From contig JAJZLX010000772.1 of the NCBI GenBank assembly GCA_021850555.1, positions 1 to 47,809 of the forward strand: 47,809 bases of DNA. Direction: 5' to 3'. The translations under genes were made by a program, and so were the position numbers. This document shows positions 33,164 to 42,361 of the stretch, piece after piece; the first letter of the stretch is position 1; each line of letters begins with the position of its first letter. The notes under the pieces were generated by a model. That model was not told the DNA's origin, searched no databases, and saw nothing but the letters and a program-made list of their open reading frames with translations. The DNA is from Pseudomonadota bacterium. Lineage in GTDB: Bacteria; Pseudomonadota; Gammaproteobacteria; Steroidobacterales; Steroidobacteraceae.

Positions 33164-34615
33164 ATGTCCTCGCACACGCACAGCGCCCGGCCCGAGCCGG
33201 ACAAAGTCCTCACCGACATCGCCGATTATGTTCTCGGCGCCGAGCCCGGCGGCGAGCCCGCCTACGAGACGGCCCGGTACTGCCTGCTCGACACCCTGGG
33301 ATGCGGCCTCGAGGCGCTCGAGTACCCGGCCTGCACCAAGCTCCTCGGGCCCATCGTGCCCGGCACGATCGTGCCGAACGGGGCGAAGGTTCCGGGCACG
33401 CAGTTCCAGCTGGATCCGGTGCAGGCGGCCTTCAACATCGGCGCCATGATCCGCTGGCTCGATTTCAACGATACCTGGCTCGCGGCCGAGTGGGGCCACC
33501 CCTCCGACAACCTGGGCGGCATCCTCGCCGCCGCCGACTGGCTGTCGCGCCAGGCCGTCGCGGCCGGCCGTCACCCGCTCGTGATGCGCGATGTGCTCTC
33601 GGCCATGATCCGTGCGCATGAGATCCAGGGGGTGATCGCGCTGGAGAACAGCTTCAACCGTGTCGGCCTCGATCACGTGGTGCTGGTCAAGGTGGCCTCC
33701 ACCGCGGTGGTCGGACGGCTCCTCGGTCTGAGGCGCGAGGAGATCGTCAACGCCATCTCGCTCGCCTGGGTGGACGGGCAGAGCCTGCGCACCTACCGGC
33801 ATGCGCCCAACGCGGGCTCGCGCAAGAGCTGGGCGGCGGGCGATGCCACCAGCCGCGCCGTGCGGCTGGCGCTGATCGCGCGCACTGGCGAGATGGGCTA
33901 CCCGTCGGTGCTCACCGCGAAGACCTGGGGATTCTACGACGCGCTGTTCAGGGGCCAGCCGTTCAAGTTCCAGCGCGGCTTCGGCTCTTACGTGATGGAA
34001 AACGTGCTGTTCAAGATCTCCTATCCAGCGGAGTTCCACGCCCAGACCGCGGTGGAGGCCGCCATGCGACTGCACGGACAGCTTGCCGAGATGGGCCTGA
34101 CGCACGAAGCCATCGAGCACATCACCGTGCGCACTCACGAGGCCTGCGTGCGCATCATCGACAAACAGGGCCCGCTCGCCAACCCCGCCGACCGCGATCA
34201 CTGCATCCAGTACATGATGGCCGTACCGCTCATCTTCGGGCGCCTCACGGCCGCGGATTACGAGGACGGTGTGGCCGCCGACCCACGCATCGACGCTCTA
34301 CGTGCGAAGATCCAGTGCACGGAGGACCCGCAGCTCACCCGGGACTACCACGACCCCGAGAAGCGCTCCATTGCCAACGCCGTCACCGTGAGGCTCAAGG
34401 ACGGCCGCACGCTGCCTGAGGTGGTGGTGGAATACCCGGTCGGCCACAAGCGCCGCCGCAGCGAGGGCATCCCGTTGCTCGTCGAGAAATTCCGCCGCAA
34501 TCTCGCGCGGCGCTTCCCCGAAAAGCAGCAGCAGGCCATCGCGGAGCTGTCCCTGGATGGGGCGCGGCTGGAGCGGATGCCGGTGCATGAGTACGTCGAT
34601 CTCTACGTAATCTGA
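33164..34615 (+). CDS. prpD: 2-methylcitrate dehydratase
   Basis: This 483-residue MmgE/PrpD-family protein dehydrates 2-methylcitrate to 2-methyl-cis-aconitate, cofactor-free. Typical sequences are [68 protein letters not shown] and [18 protein letters not shown]. Use of PrpD, with no AcnD/PrpF pair here, implies that rehydration to methylisocitrate relies on a housekeeping aconitase encoded elsewhere. It follows prpC by 24 nt and precedes prpB by 15 nt, in one operon. Confidence 0.95.
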   Translation: MSSHTHSARPEPDKVLTDIADYVLGAEPGGEPAYETARYCLLDTLGCGLEALEYPACTKLLGPIVPGTIVPNGAKVPGTQFQLDPVQAAFNIGAMIRWLDFNDTWLAAEWGHPSDNLGGILAAADWLSRQAVAAGRHPLVMRDVLSAMIRAHEIQGVIALENSFNRVGLDHVVLVKVASTAVVGRLLGLRREEIVNAISLAWVDGQSLRTYRHAPNAGSRKSWAAGDATSRAVRLALIARTGEMGYPSVLTAKTWGFYDALFRGQPFKFQRGFGSYVMENVLFKISYPAEFHAQTAVEAAMRLHGQLAEMGLTHEAIEHITVRTHEACVRIIDKQGPLANPADRDHCIQYMMAVPLIFGRLTAADYEDGVAADPRIDALRAKIQCTEDPQLTRDYHDPEKRSIANAVTVRLKDGRTLPEVVVEYPVGHKRRRSEGIPLLVEKFRRNLARRFPEKQQQAIAELSLDGARLERMPVHEYVDLYVI

Positions 34616-34630
34616 CCCGGCCGCGATCCC

Positions 34631-35539
34631 ATGAGCACCTATCTGGTCTCCACCGATGTCCCCACCGAGCCCGCGGGCAGGCGCTTTACCGCCCTGCTCG
34701 AGCGCGGGCCGATCGTGCGCATACCGGGCGCGCACAACGGGCTGGCCGCGCTGCAGGCGAAAAGCGCGGGTTTTGAAGCGCTGTATCTGTCCGGGGCGGC
34801 GATGAGCGCATCGATGGGCCTGCCCGACCTCGGCATCCTCACCATCGAGGATGTGTGCTTCTTCATCCGGCAAGTCAGCCGCGCGGGGAGCCTTCCCGTC
34901 CTGGTGGACGGGGATACCGGCTACGGCGAGGCGCTGAACGTGATGCACATGGTGCGCGCCTTCGAGGATGCCGGCGCGGCCGCGGTACACATCGAAGATC
35001 AGCTGCTGCCGAAGAAATGCGGCCACCTGAATGACAAGAGGCTCGCCGCGCCCGAGGACATGGCCGCCAAGATCGCCGCAGCCCGGCGGGCACGGCGGCA
35101 TCTTTACATCATTGCGCGCACCGATGCCGCTGCGAGCGAGGGCCTCGACGGGGCGGTCTCGCGTGCCCAACGCTACCTCGCGGCCGGCGCCGATGCCATC
35201 TTCCCCGAGGCGCTCACCAGCGAGGAGATGTTCCGGGAGTTCGCGAGGCGAGTGAAAGCGCCGCTGCTCGCCAACATGACGGAGTTCGGCCGCACGCCCT
35301 ACTTCACCGCCGAGGAGTTTGCGGCGCTGGGGTATCGCATGGTGATCTGGCCGGTAAGCAGCCTGCGGATCGCCGCCCGGGCGCAGGAGCGGCTGTACTC
35401 GGTCATCGCCCGCGAAGGCGGCCCGCGCAGCCTGATCGGCGAGATGCAGACCCGCCAGCAGCTCTACGAGACCATCGCCTACGCCGATTACGAGGCGCTC
35501 GACGCCTCCATCGTCAAGACCCTCCTGCCTTCTTCCTAG
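34631..35539 (+). CDS. prpB: 2-methylisocitrate lyase
   Basis: This 302-residue isocitrate-lyase-superfamily enzyme splits methylisocitrate into pyruvate and succinate. It has GAHNGLAALQAKSAGFEALYLSG in the N-terminal part, the metal-binding LPVLVDGDTGYG, HIEDQLLPKKCGHLNDK with the catalytic cysteine in KKCGH, and IIARTDA. PEALTSEEM and LLANMTEFGRTPYF mark PrpB rather than the longer isocitrate lyase. It is the last gene of the prp operon. Confidence 0.96.
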   Translation: MSTYLVSTDVPTEPAGRRFTALLERGPIVRIPGAHNGLAALQAKSAGFEALYLSGAAMSASMGLPDLGILTIEDVCFFIRQVSRAGSLPVLVDGDTGYGEALNVMHMVRAFEDAGAAAVHIEDQLLPKKCGHLNDKRLAAPEDMAAKIAAARRARRHLYIIARTDAAASEGLDGAVSRAQRYLAAGADAIFPEALTSEEMFREFARRVKAPLLANMTEFGRTPYFTAEEFAALGYRMVIWPVSSLRIAARAQERLYSVIAREGGPRSLIGEMQTRQQLYETIAYADYEALDASIVKTLLPSS

Positions 35540-35702
35540 AAAGCAGCGTGTACGCCGCCTCCGCTCCCTCGCGCAAGGACCGTACCGAGTCGAGCTCCCC
35601 GGCCACCCGCGCCCCACCCGCCACCCGGAAATTCCTCCCCGGGCGCCCGAGCACCGCGCTCGCGAGACGATGGATGATGCGCTCGATGCCCTCTGAGCTC
35701 AT
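35514..35702 (-). pseudogene. Possible C-terminal remnant of a 2,4-dienoyl-CoA-reductase-like flavoenzyme
   Basis: A minus-strand frame converging on and overlapping the end of prpB contains NFRVAGGARVAGELDSVRSL followed by REGAEAAYTLL. This resembles the C-terminal GGA-x-x-A-x-ELDA-x-RA-x-x-x-G pattern of FadH-like NADH:flavin oxidoreductases. Nothing upstream in this frame looks like the rest of such an enzyme. It may be a decayed remnant, a short unrelated gene of 61-77 codons, or a chance frame. Confidence 0.3.
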
Positions 35703-35925
35703 GGCGCTTCCATGCTGCGAGGGCCCGAGGACCGTTGATGGGGTCATGTTGGGCCAGGGGCCAGGCCGCTGCTAGGTTGCCCTGGAGTGCGACCTTTTGG
35801 TTATCCGGGCCTCGCGGGGCGGTGATGAGAGGGTTCGCTCCCCGAGGCTGGCAGCGCAGCGGCCGATTCCCCCCGAAATGCGCGGACGCTGCAAGGACCA
35901 GCTCCGCGGATGCGTGAGGTTGCCC

Positions 35926-36021
35926 TTACTTGCGCCGGATGCGACGCGGGCTGAGCGTCTCCAGGGAGAATCCGACCAGCACTACGGTGGTGAGAATGAT
36001 CTGAGAAACTACGATGACCAT
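35926..36021 (-). CDS. 31-residue single-pass membrane microprotein
   Basis: The open frame runs from an ATG at 36021 to a TAA at 35926. It has a good Shine-Dalgarno (AAAGGAAA) 6 nt before the ATG. The product starts MVIVVSQIILTTVVLVGF, a hydrophobic helix of about 18 residues, and ends in SPRRIRRK, a basic tail expected to face the cytoplasm. This is the classic shape of small inner-membrane proteins that sit beside larger complexes (CydX- or KdpF-like), though no family match is claimed. It stands alone in an otherwise gene-free interval, with the FKBP gene divergent. Confidence 0.55.
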   Translation of the reverse strand: MVIVVSQIILTTVVLVGFSLETLSPRRIRRK

Positions 36022-36280
36022 GATGTTTCCTTTGCTTTGTGAACGGGCGCAGTCTAGGGCCCGGCATCCTGGGTGACATGACCATCGCGAGAGTGCGAAG
36101 CGTAGCCTGCGCGAGAGCGCTCTGAGTATTCCTTTAGGGATAGCGGTTTTCCCAGGGGGCTGGGACGCGTCTTCGCGGAACCCGGCGTGACGGCTGACTC
36201 TCCCGCGGGTAGAATTGCTGCAATATTTTCGCCCGCCGGCGTATGCGGCGCCCCCTCCTTCCCGATCCCGGAGCCCTTCG
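36022..36280. promoter_or_regulatory. Divergent promoter region for the microprotein and the FKBP gene
   Basis: This gene-free interval includes TGACGG (36188-36193), a 16-bp spacer and TAGAAT (36210-36215), a plausible sigma-70 promoter directed at the FKBP gene. Nothing else recognisable is present. Confidence 0.35.
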
Positions 36281-36760
36281 ATGGCCGTAGCCCCCGATTG
36301 CGTCGTGACGATCCATTACACCCTCAAGGACGATGCGGGCACGGTGCTCGATCACTCCTCGCCCGAGGAGCCGCTTGCCTACCTGCACGGCCACGGCAAC
36401 ATCATCCCGGGCCTCGAGAAGGAGCTCGACGGGAAGAATATCGGCGATGCGCTCACGGTGACGGTCGCGCCCGCTGACGGCTACGGCGAATACGACAATG
36501 GCCTGGTGCAAAGCGTGCCGCGGCGCACGTTGCGCGGCATCAAGGACGTCAAGCCCGGGATGCGCCTGCACGCCCAAACCGCCGAGGGCCCCCGCTCCGT
36601 GACCGTGACCAAGGTGCTCGGCGACATGGTGACCCTGGACGGCAATCATCCGCTGGCGGGGAAAAGCCTGCGCTTCGACGTGCGGATCGAGGATGTCCGC
36701 CCGGCGACCGAGGAAGAGCTTTCACACGGGCACGTGCATGGCCCCGGCGACCATCACTAG
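36281..36760 (+). CDS. slyD: FKBP-type peptidyl-prolyl isomerase, SlyD-like
   Basis: This 159-residue protein is a SlyD-type isomerase/chaperone. It opens with CVVTIHYTLKDDAGTVLDHS, then YLHGHGNIIPGLEKELDGK, VAPADGYGEYDNGLVQSVPR (the FKBP flap) and NHPLAGKSLRFDV. The insert-in-flap region between is present. The C-terminus is histidine-containing (SHGHVHGPGDHH), as in SlyD proteins that bind nickel, but short compared with E. coli SlyD. It acts in the cytoplasm on proline-containing segments. The start MAVAPD at 36281 is chosen by homology; an in-frame ATG 22 codons upstream is unlikely. Confidence 0.92.
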   Translation: MAVAPDCVVTIHYTLKDDAGTVLDHSSPEEPLAYLHGHGNIIPGLEKELDGKNIGDALTVTVAPADGYGEYDNGLVQSVPRRTLRGIKDVKPGMRLHAQTAEGPRSVTVTKVLGDMVTLDGNHPLAGKSLRFDVRIEDVRPATEEELSHGHVHGPGDHH

Positions 36761-36820
36761 GCGCCACATCCGCCCTGCGCTCGTGGCGGGGGATTTGGCA
36801 AGCCGGCGCGCTCACGACTT

Positions 36821-37432
36821 CTAAAACCAGCCGTAATTGAAGCTGATGCTGATGCGCTCGGTCGGTGCCGGATTGGCCGGCACCTCGTGGCGCAGCCAGC
36901 TTTCAAACAGCAATACTCCGCCGGCCTCTGCCGGCAGCTCCACCCACGGCCGATTGGCGCGCCTTGCGCCGGTACGGCGGGGCGGCGCCGCCATCATGCG
37001 ATCCAGCCTCGGATCCTCGATCTTCAGGCCCGGACAGCCTCGCGGCGTCTTGACATAATACGTCCCGCTGATCGTCGACAGCGGATGAAGGTGCAGGCCG
37101 TGCACGGTGCCGCGAGGCATGATGTTGACCCAGCAGTCGGTCATGGCCAGCTCTCGGCCGGTGAGGTCGAGCTCGAGAGAGCGGGCGAATGCAGCCACGT
37201 GCCGGTCGAGCGAGCGTTGCAGCCGGGCGAAGGTTGGCGACAGCTGATGCATCCGGCATACCGAGCCATACGAGGTATATCCGCCCGGATAGTTCCTCGC
37301 CGACCAGCGCCGGCCGGCCTGGTCATCCAGGCTCAGCTGCCGGCACTCGCGCAGCAGCCTCTCGTTGAGAGGCGCCGTGCCGGCAAGGCGCGCCGAGTAT
37401 ACGAGCGTCGGGAAGAAGCGTTGCACGGGCAT
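36821..37432 (-). CDS. Putative 2-oxoglutarate/Fe(II) oxygenase (TIGR02466-like)
   Basis: This 203-residue protein matches a conserved family of putative 2OG-Fe(II) oxygenases. It opens QRFFPTLVYSARL, then WSARNYPGGYTSYGS, and the double-stranded beta-helix core reads WVNIMPRGTVHGLHLHPLS followed by ISGTYYVKTP. The second part of the core is LLFESWLRHEVPANP and ERISISFNYGWF. Candidate iron ligands are the histidines of HLHP and RHEV and the conserved arginine of ERISIS binds 2-oxoglutarate in relatives. The substrate is unknown. It converges with the FKBP gene and lies upstream of nothing on its strand that suggests a pathway. Confidence 0.8.
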   Translation of the reverse strand: MPVQRFFPTLVYSARLAGTAPLNERLLRECRQLSLDDQAGRRWSARNYPGGYTSYGSVCRMHQLSPTFARLQRSLDRHVAAFARSLELDLTGRELAMTDCWVNIMPRGTVHGLHLHPLSTISGTYYVKTPRGCPGLKIEDPRLDRMMAAPPRRTGARRANRPWVELPAEAGGVLLFESWLRHEVPANPAPTERISISFNYGWF

Positions 37433-37523
37433 CCGGCCAGTATAGGGGGCCGATTCACGGCCCGGGCCGGAATCTCCTTTTCCGGCCCCGCGGCCATCAT
37501 CCCTGATTCGCTCTATGGCACTC

Positions 37524-38837
<1,314 letters not shown>

Positions 38838-38855
38838 GGCATGGTACTCCGGCCG

Positions 38856-40493
38856 TCAGTCGATCAATTCGTATGCGGGAAGGGTCAGGAACTCGTCGAA
38901 TTCGTCTTGCTTGATCATCCGTTCAAACAGGCGCGAGGCGCTCGGAAAGACGCCCTTTGCCAGCCTCTGCGAGCCGACCTCGCCGTGAATGCGGTCGAGC
39001 TCCTCGGACAGCAGGCGATCGAACCGCTCCGCCGTCACCGGCGCTCCGTCGCTGGTGCGCGCGCCGTGATGCAGCCACTGCCACAGCTGCGCACGGCAGA
39101 TCTCCGCGGTCGCCGCGTCCTCCATCAGGTTGTAGAGCGGCACGCAGCCGTTGCCGCGCAGCCAGGCCTCCAGATACTGGACGCCGACCCGGATGTTGTT
39201 GCGCAGGCCCTCTTCGGTGATCTGCCCGTCGGGGATGGCCAGCAGGTCGTCCCGGGCAACGCTCACGTCGCTGCGCGAGACGTGCAGTTGGTTGGGACCG
39301 CTCATCACCGAGTCGAATGCCTCGCGCGCCACCGCCGCGAGCCCCGGGTGCGCGATCCAGGTGCCGTCGTGTCCGGCGCGCGCTTCGCGCAGCTTGTCGG
39401 CTCGCACGCGCGCCATCGCGATTTCGTTGGCCTGCGGGTCGCGGACGGGGATCTGCGCGGCCATGCCGCCCATGGCATGCGCCCCGCGCCTGTGGCACGT
39501 GCGGATGAGCAGGTCCACGTAGGACTTGAGAAAGTGCCTGTCCATGGTCACCATGGCGCGGTCCGGCAGGAGGAAATCCCGGCGATTGCGGAACTTCTTG
39601 ATGAAGCTGAAGATATAGTCCCATCGGCCGCAGTTCAGGCCGGCCGAATGCTCGCGCAGCTCGTACAGGATCTCATCCATTTCGAAAGCGGCTAGAACGG
39701 TCTCGATCAGCACCGTGGCCTTGATGGTGCCGCGGCGCATGCCGAGCGCCTCCTGCGCGGCCAGGAACACGTCGTTCCACAACCGCGCCTCCAGATGGCT
39801 TTCCATCTTGGGCAGGTAGAAGTACGGGCCCGTGCCGCCGCGCTCGAGCGCCTCATGGTTGTTGGCAATGTACAGCGCGAAGTCGAACAGGCTTCCCGAG
39901 ACCGGCTGCCCGTTGACGAGCACGTGCTTCTCGCTCAGGTGCCAGCCGCGGGGGCGCACGATCAGCGTGGCGGTGCGCTCGCCCAGTCGATACACCTTGC
40001 CGCTCGCCGGATCGGTGTAGCTGATGGTGCGTCGGATTGCATCCGCGAGGTTGACCTGTCCCCGCACTATGTTTTCCCAGCTCGGCGTGCAGGAGTCCTC
40101 GAAATCCGCCATGAAACAGCGCACCGGGGCATTCAGCGCGTTGATGATCATCTTGCGGTCGACGGGGCCTGTGATCTCCACCCTCCGGTCGGTGAGATCC
40201 GCGGGCACGGGCGCGACCCGCCATTCACCCGAGCGAATCGCCGCCGTCTCAGGCAGGAAATCCGGAAGCACGCCGGCGTCGAGCTCGCGTTGACGCTGCT
40301 CGCGAGCCGCGAGCAGCTCGAGGCGGCGTGGGTTGAAACGCCGGTGCAGGTGGGCGAGCAGCTGCAGCGCGAGCGGGGTCAGCACTTCCTCGGAGCGCTC
40401 GACGGAATGACCCACGATGTCCACAGGCGAGCCGGCCGGCTCCCGGGAATAGAGTTTCTCGGTCCTGGCGAGTTCATCGGCTCTGGCGTTCAT
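38856..40493 (-). CDS. aceB: Malate synthase A
   Basis: This 545-residue enzyme condenses glyoxylate with acetyl-CoA to give malate. Markers are [19 protein letters not shown], the catalytic-arginine region [52 protein letters not shown] with the metal-binding Glu, [19 protein letters not shown] and [14 protein letters not shown]. Length fits AceB (isoform A) and not GlcB (about 720). It is the first gene of aceB-aceA and is divergent from an ScfR/RamB-like regulator, its likely controller. Confidence 0.97.
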   Translation of the reverse strand: MNARADELARTEKLYSREPAGSPVDIVGHSVERSEEVLTPLALQLLAHLHRRFNPRRLELLAAREQRQRELDAGVLPDFLPETAAIRSGEWRVAPVPADLTDRRVEITGPVDRKMIINALNAPVRCFMADFEDSCTPSWENIVRGQVNLADAIRRTISYTDPASGKVYRLGERTATLIVRPRGWHLSEKHVLVNGQPVSGSLFDFALYIANNHEALERGGTGPYFYLPKMESHLEARLWNDVFLAAQEALGMRRGTIKATVLIETVLAAFEMDEILYELREHSAGLNCGRWDYIFSFIKKFRNRRDFLLPDRAMVTMDRHFLKSYVDLLIRTCHRRGAHAMGGMAAQIPVRDPQANEIAMARVRADKLREARAGHDGTWIAHPGLAAVAREAFDSVMSGPNQLHVSRSDVSVARDDLLAIPDGQITEEGLRNNIRVGVQYLEAWLRGNGCVPLYNLMEDAATAEICRAQLWQWLHHGARTSDGAPVTAERFDRLLSEELDRIHGEVGSQRLAKGVFPSASRLFERMIKQDEFDEFLTLPAYELID

Positions 40494-40555
40494 GGGCGGG
40501 GCTCCCTTGGCGCTGTCTATCAGGACTCGAGCATATGCCCGTTTTAAGGAAGAAT

Positions 40556-40589
40556 TTGACTATAGAAACTTCACACTGTTAATTTCACA
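40556..40589 (+). promoter_or_regulatory. Promoter and repeated TTCACA boxes in the aceB/regulator divergent region
   Basis: TTGACT (40556-40561), a 16-bp spacer and GTTAAT (40578-40583) form a plausible sigma-70 promoter for the regulator gene. Two TTCACA boxes (40570-40575 and 40584-40589) repeat with a 14-bp period over and next to the -10. They could be operator half-sites for autoregulation. Confidence 0.45.
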
Positions 40590-40623
40590 GAGAGGCCGAA
40601 ACGGCCGGTACCCGAGATCCGCC

Positions 40624-42171
40624 ATGACTCCACTGCTGCGCAAGGGCCACTTCCTCGGCGCCAAGCTCCGTGATCTGAGAAAGCGCAACGGGTTGACGCT
40701 CGAGGAATTGTCGGCGCGCTGCGTCCAGCGCGACGCAGAGCGCGCCCCTTCGGTCTCGTATCTCAGCATGATCGAAAGCGGCAAACGCGTTCCCTCGGCT
40801 GAGCTCCTGGGGCTGCTCTCGCAGGTCTTTCAGCGCCACCCCAGCTGGTTCCTCGATGAGAGCGGCGAGTCGGAGCTGCCGGCCGTATCCGCTCCGGTGG
40901 GCGGCGCGGCCAAGGTGCCGCTCGAACCGGCATTCCTCTTCTCGAAGGAGGTCCTGCAGGCGGCCATCCCGGAGCTGCTGCAACAGACCGGCACCAGCGG
41001 CCGGCAGTTCGCACACCTGCTCATCCGCTCGCACCAGGAATTGTCCCGCAACGACTTCCCGGACCTCGAGCGCGCCGCCGAAGCGGTGGGCGAGCGCAAG
41101 TTCCCGATCGAGGTCGATGATCTGATTCGACTGACCCGGCGCCATGGGCTCGAGATCCGCTGGTTCGACCGTAAGCCGGTGCTTGCCCGTGACCAGGAGC
41201 GTGATGTGCGCAGCATGGTGCGCTCGTTCTTCGAGCCGCCGCGGCACATCTACGCCAACCGAGCTCTGCAATCGGATCCGGCGCGGCTGAAGTTCGATCT
41301 GGCGGCGCACATCGCGCACAAGGTGTTGCATGGGGGCGACGGATTGAAATCCGCGCACGCCACCGGAGGGGAGATGGGTGGCAGTCCCGAAGGCAACTCC
41401 GCCGGCGGCATGAACGCTCAGGATGTGCTGCACGCCTGGCGCGACTTCGAGTGCAGCTTCTTCGCTGGCGCGCTGCTCGCTCCTCGAGTGCCATTCCGCC
41501 GCTTCCTGGCGCGCGAGCGCTACCGGGTGGAGGCCGGCACGCGCCTCACGCTCACGCCCGCGGTGATCATGCGGCGCATGACCAAGGTCTCCCCCTACCC
41601 CTACTGGCATTTCTTCGACGCCTACCCGCCGGGTTACCTGCGCGCGGTGTACCGCGGCAACGGAATTCCGCTGCCGTGGGGCAACATGGCGCGCATCAGC
41701 GATCCGTGTCCCAATTGGGCGGTGTTCCGCATGATCGACGGTCAGCGGGACATCGGCTCGCAGATCTCCGTGCTGCGCGACGGGGATCGCTCGCTCCTTT
41801 ACTGCTGCCACTCGCGCCGGGTTCGGGACATGGCAGGCAACCCGCACGTGCTCTCGGTGGGAGTGGATCTCGCGCCGGCGCTCGACGCCAACGGAGTATC
41901 CAGCGAGGAGACGATCGATGCCATCCTCTCGGAGTGCCTGCGCGCGAAGGGCGAGGCGCGCGCGCCGAAGGCCGCCCAGGCGGCGCTTCAAGCGGTCGCC
42001 AACGTGCTCAACATCGCGTGGATCGAGGATGCCTTGCAGCGGCCCGCGCACATCATCTGCCCGCGTAGCTCGCGTTGCCCGCGCCCCGAGCGCTGCGACG
42101 GGGCGAAGAGCCGCCCGTCCCGGGCGCGCGAGATCGATGAGGTGAAGGCGGAGATACTGGGGGGGCCCTAG
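40624..42171 (+). CDS. ScfR/RamB-like XRE-family regulator of short-chain fatty acid metabolism
   Basis: This 515-residue regulator has an N-terminal XRE helix-turn-helix (LRDLRKRNGLTLEELSARCV, VSYLSMIESGKRVPS; about 15-60). A long middle part has an ImmA/IrrE-like segment (FDLAAHIAHKVLHGGDG) without an HExxH zinc site. The C-terminal domain is shared with RamB/ScfR/PrpR proteins: FECSFFAGALLAPRVPFRR, GNMARISDPCPNWAVFRM, and a cysteine cluster IICPRSSRCPRPERCDG. Relatives control aceA, aceB or prp genes in response to acyl-CoA or acetate. The start at 40624 is at the first Met of the domain. Divergence from aceBA supports control of the glyoxylate shunt. Confidence 0.88.
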   Translation: MTPLLRKGHFLGAKLRDLRKRNGLTLEELSARCVQRDAERAPSVSYLSMIESGKRVPSAELLGLLSQVFQRHPSWFLDESGESELPAVSAPVGGAAKVPLEPAFLFSKEVLQAAIPELLQQTGTSGRQFAHLLIRSHQELSRNDFPDLERAAEAVGERKFPIEVDDLIRLTRRHGLEIRWFDRKPVLARDQERDVRSMVRSFFEPPRHIYANRALQSDPARLKFDLAAHIAHKVLHGGDGLKSAHATGGEMGGSPEGNSAGGMNAQDVLHAWRDFECSFFAGALLAPRVPFRRFLARERYRVEAGTRLTLTPAVIMRRMTKVSPYPYWHFFDAYPPGYLRAVYRGNGIPLPWGNMARISDPCPNWAVFRMIDGQRDIGSQISVLRDGDRSLLYCCHSRRVRDMAGNPHVLSVGVDLAPALDANGVSSEETIDAILSECLRAKGEARAPKAAQAALQAVANVLNIAWIEDALQRPAHIICPRSSRCPRPERCDGAKSRPSRAREIDEVKAEILGGP

Positions 42172-42178
42172 TCTATTG

Positions 42179-42204
42179 GCGGAAATCGCCGAGGCGATTT
42201 CCGC
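42179..42204. terminator. 12-bp-arm hairpin between convergent genes
   Basis: GCGGAAATCGCC (42179-42190) and its exact complement (42193-42204) form a strong hairpin eight bases after the regulator stop. It probably ends transcription of the regulator and serves the convergent bkd operon from the other side. There is no T-tract. Its right arm recurs within the adjacent tandem repeats. Confidence 0.6.
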
Positions 42205-42361
42205 AAGACCCTGCACCTTGGCGCGGGCTCGGGAGCGGCCCATCGCCCGCTGGGCCGTGCCGAGATCTCGAGGCGATTTCCGCAAGACCCTGCACCTTGG
42301 CGCGGGCTCGGGAGCGGCCCATCGCCCGCTGGGCCGTGCCGAGATCTCGGGGCGATTTCCG
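42191..42361. repeat. Tandem duplication, 79-bp unit, two full copies plus a 5'-partial third
   Basis: Copy 1 spans 42191-42269 and copy 2 spans 42270-42348, identical by eye. A partial third copy (about 42349-42361, one mismatch) runs into the stop of the bkdB gene. Each unit starts with GAGGCGATTTCCGC and ends with a CGAGATCTCG palindrome, so each copy brings a hairpin. The perfect identity implies a recent duplication in a non-coding convergent junction. Confidence 0.85.

Noticed and set aside
42191..42361. Tandem repeats as a CRISPR array
   Set aside because: The units are directly adjacent without spacers, only two full copies exist and no cas gene is near.
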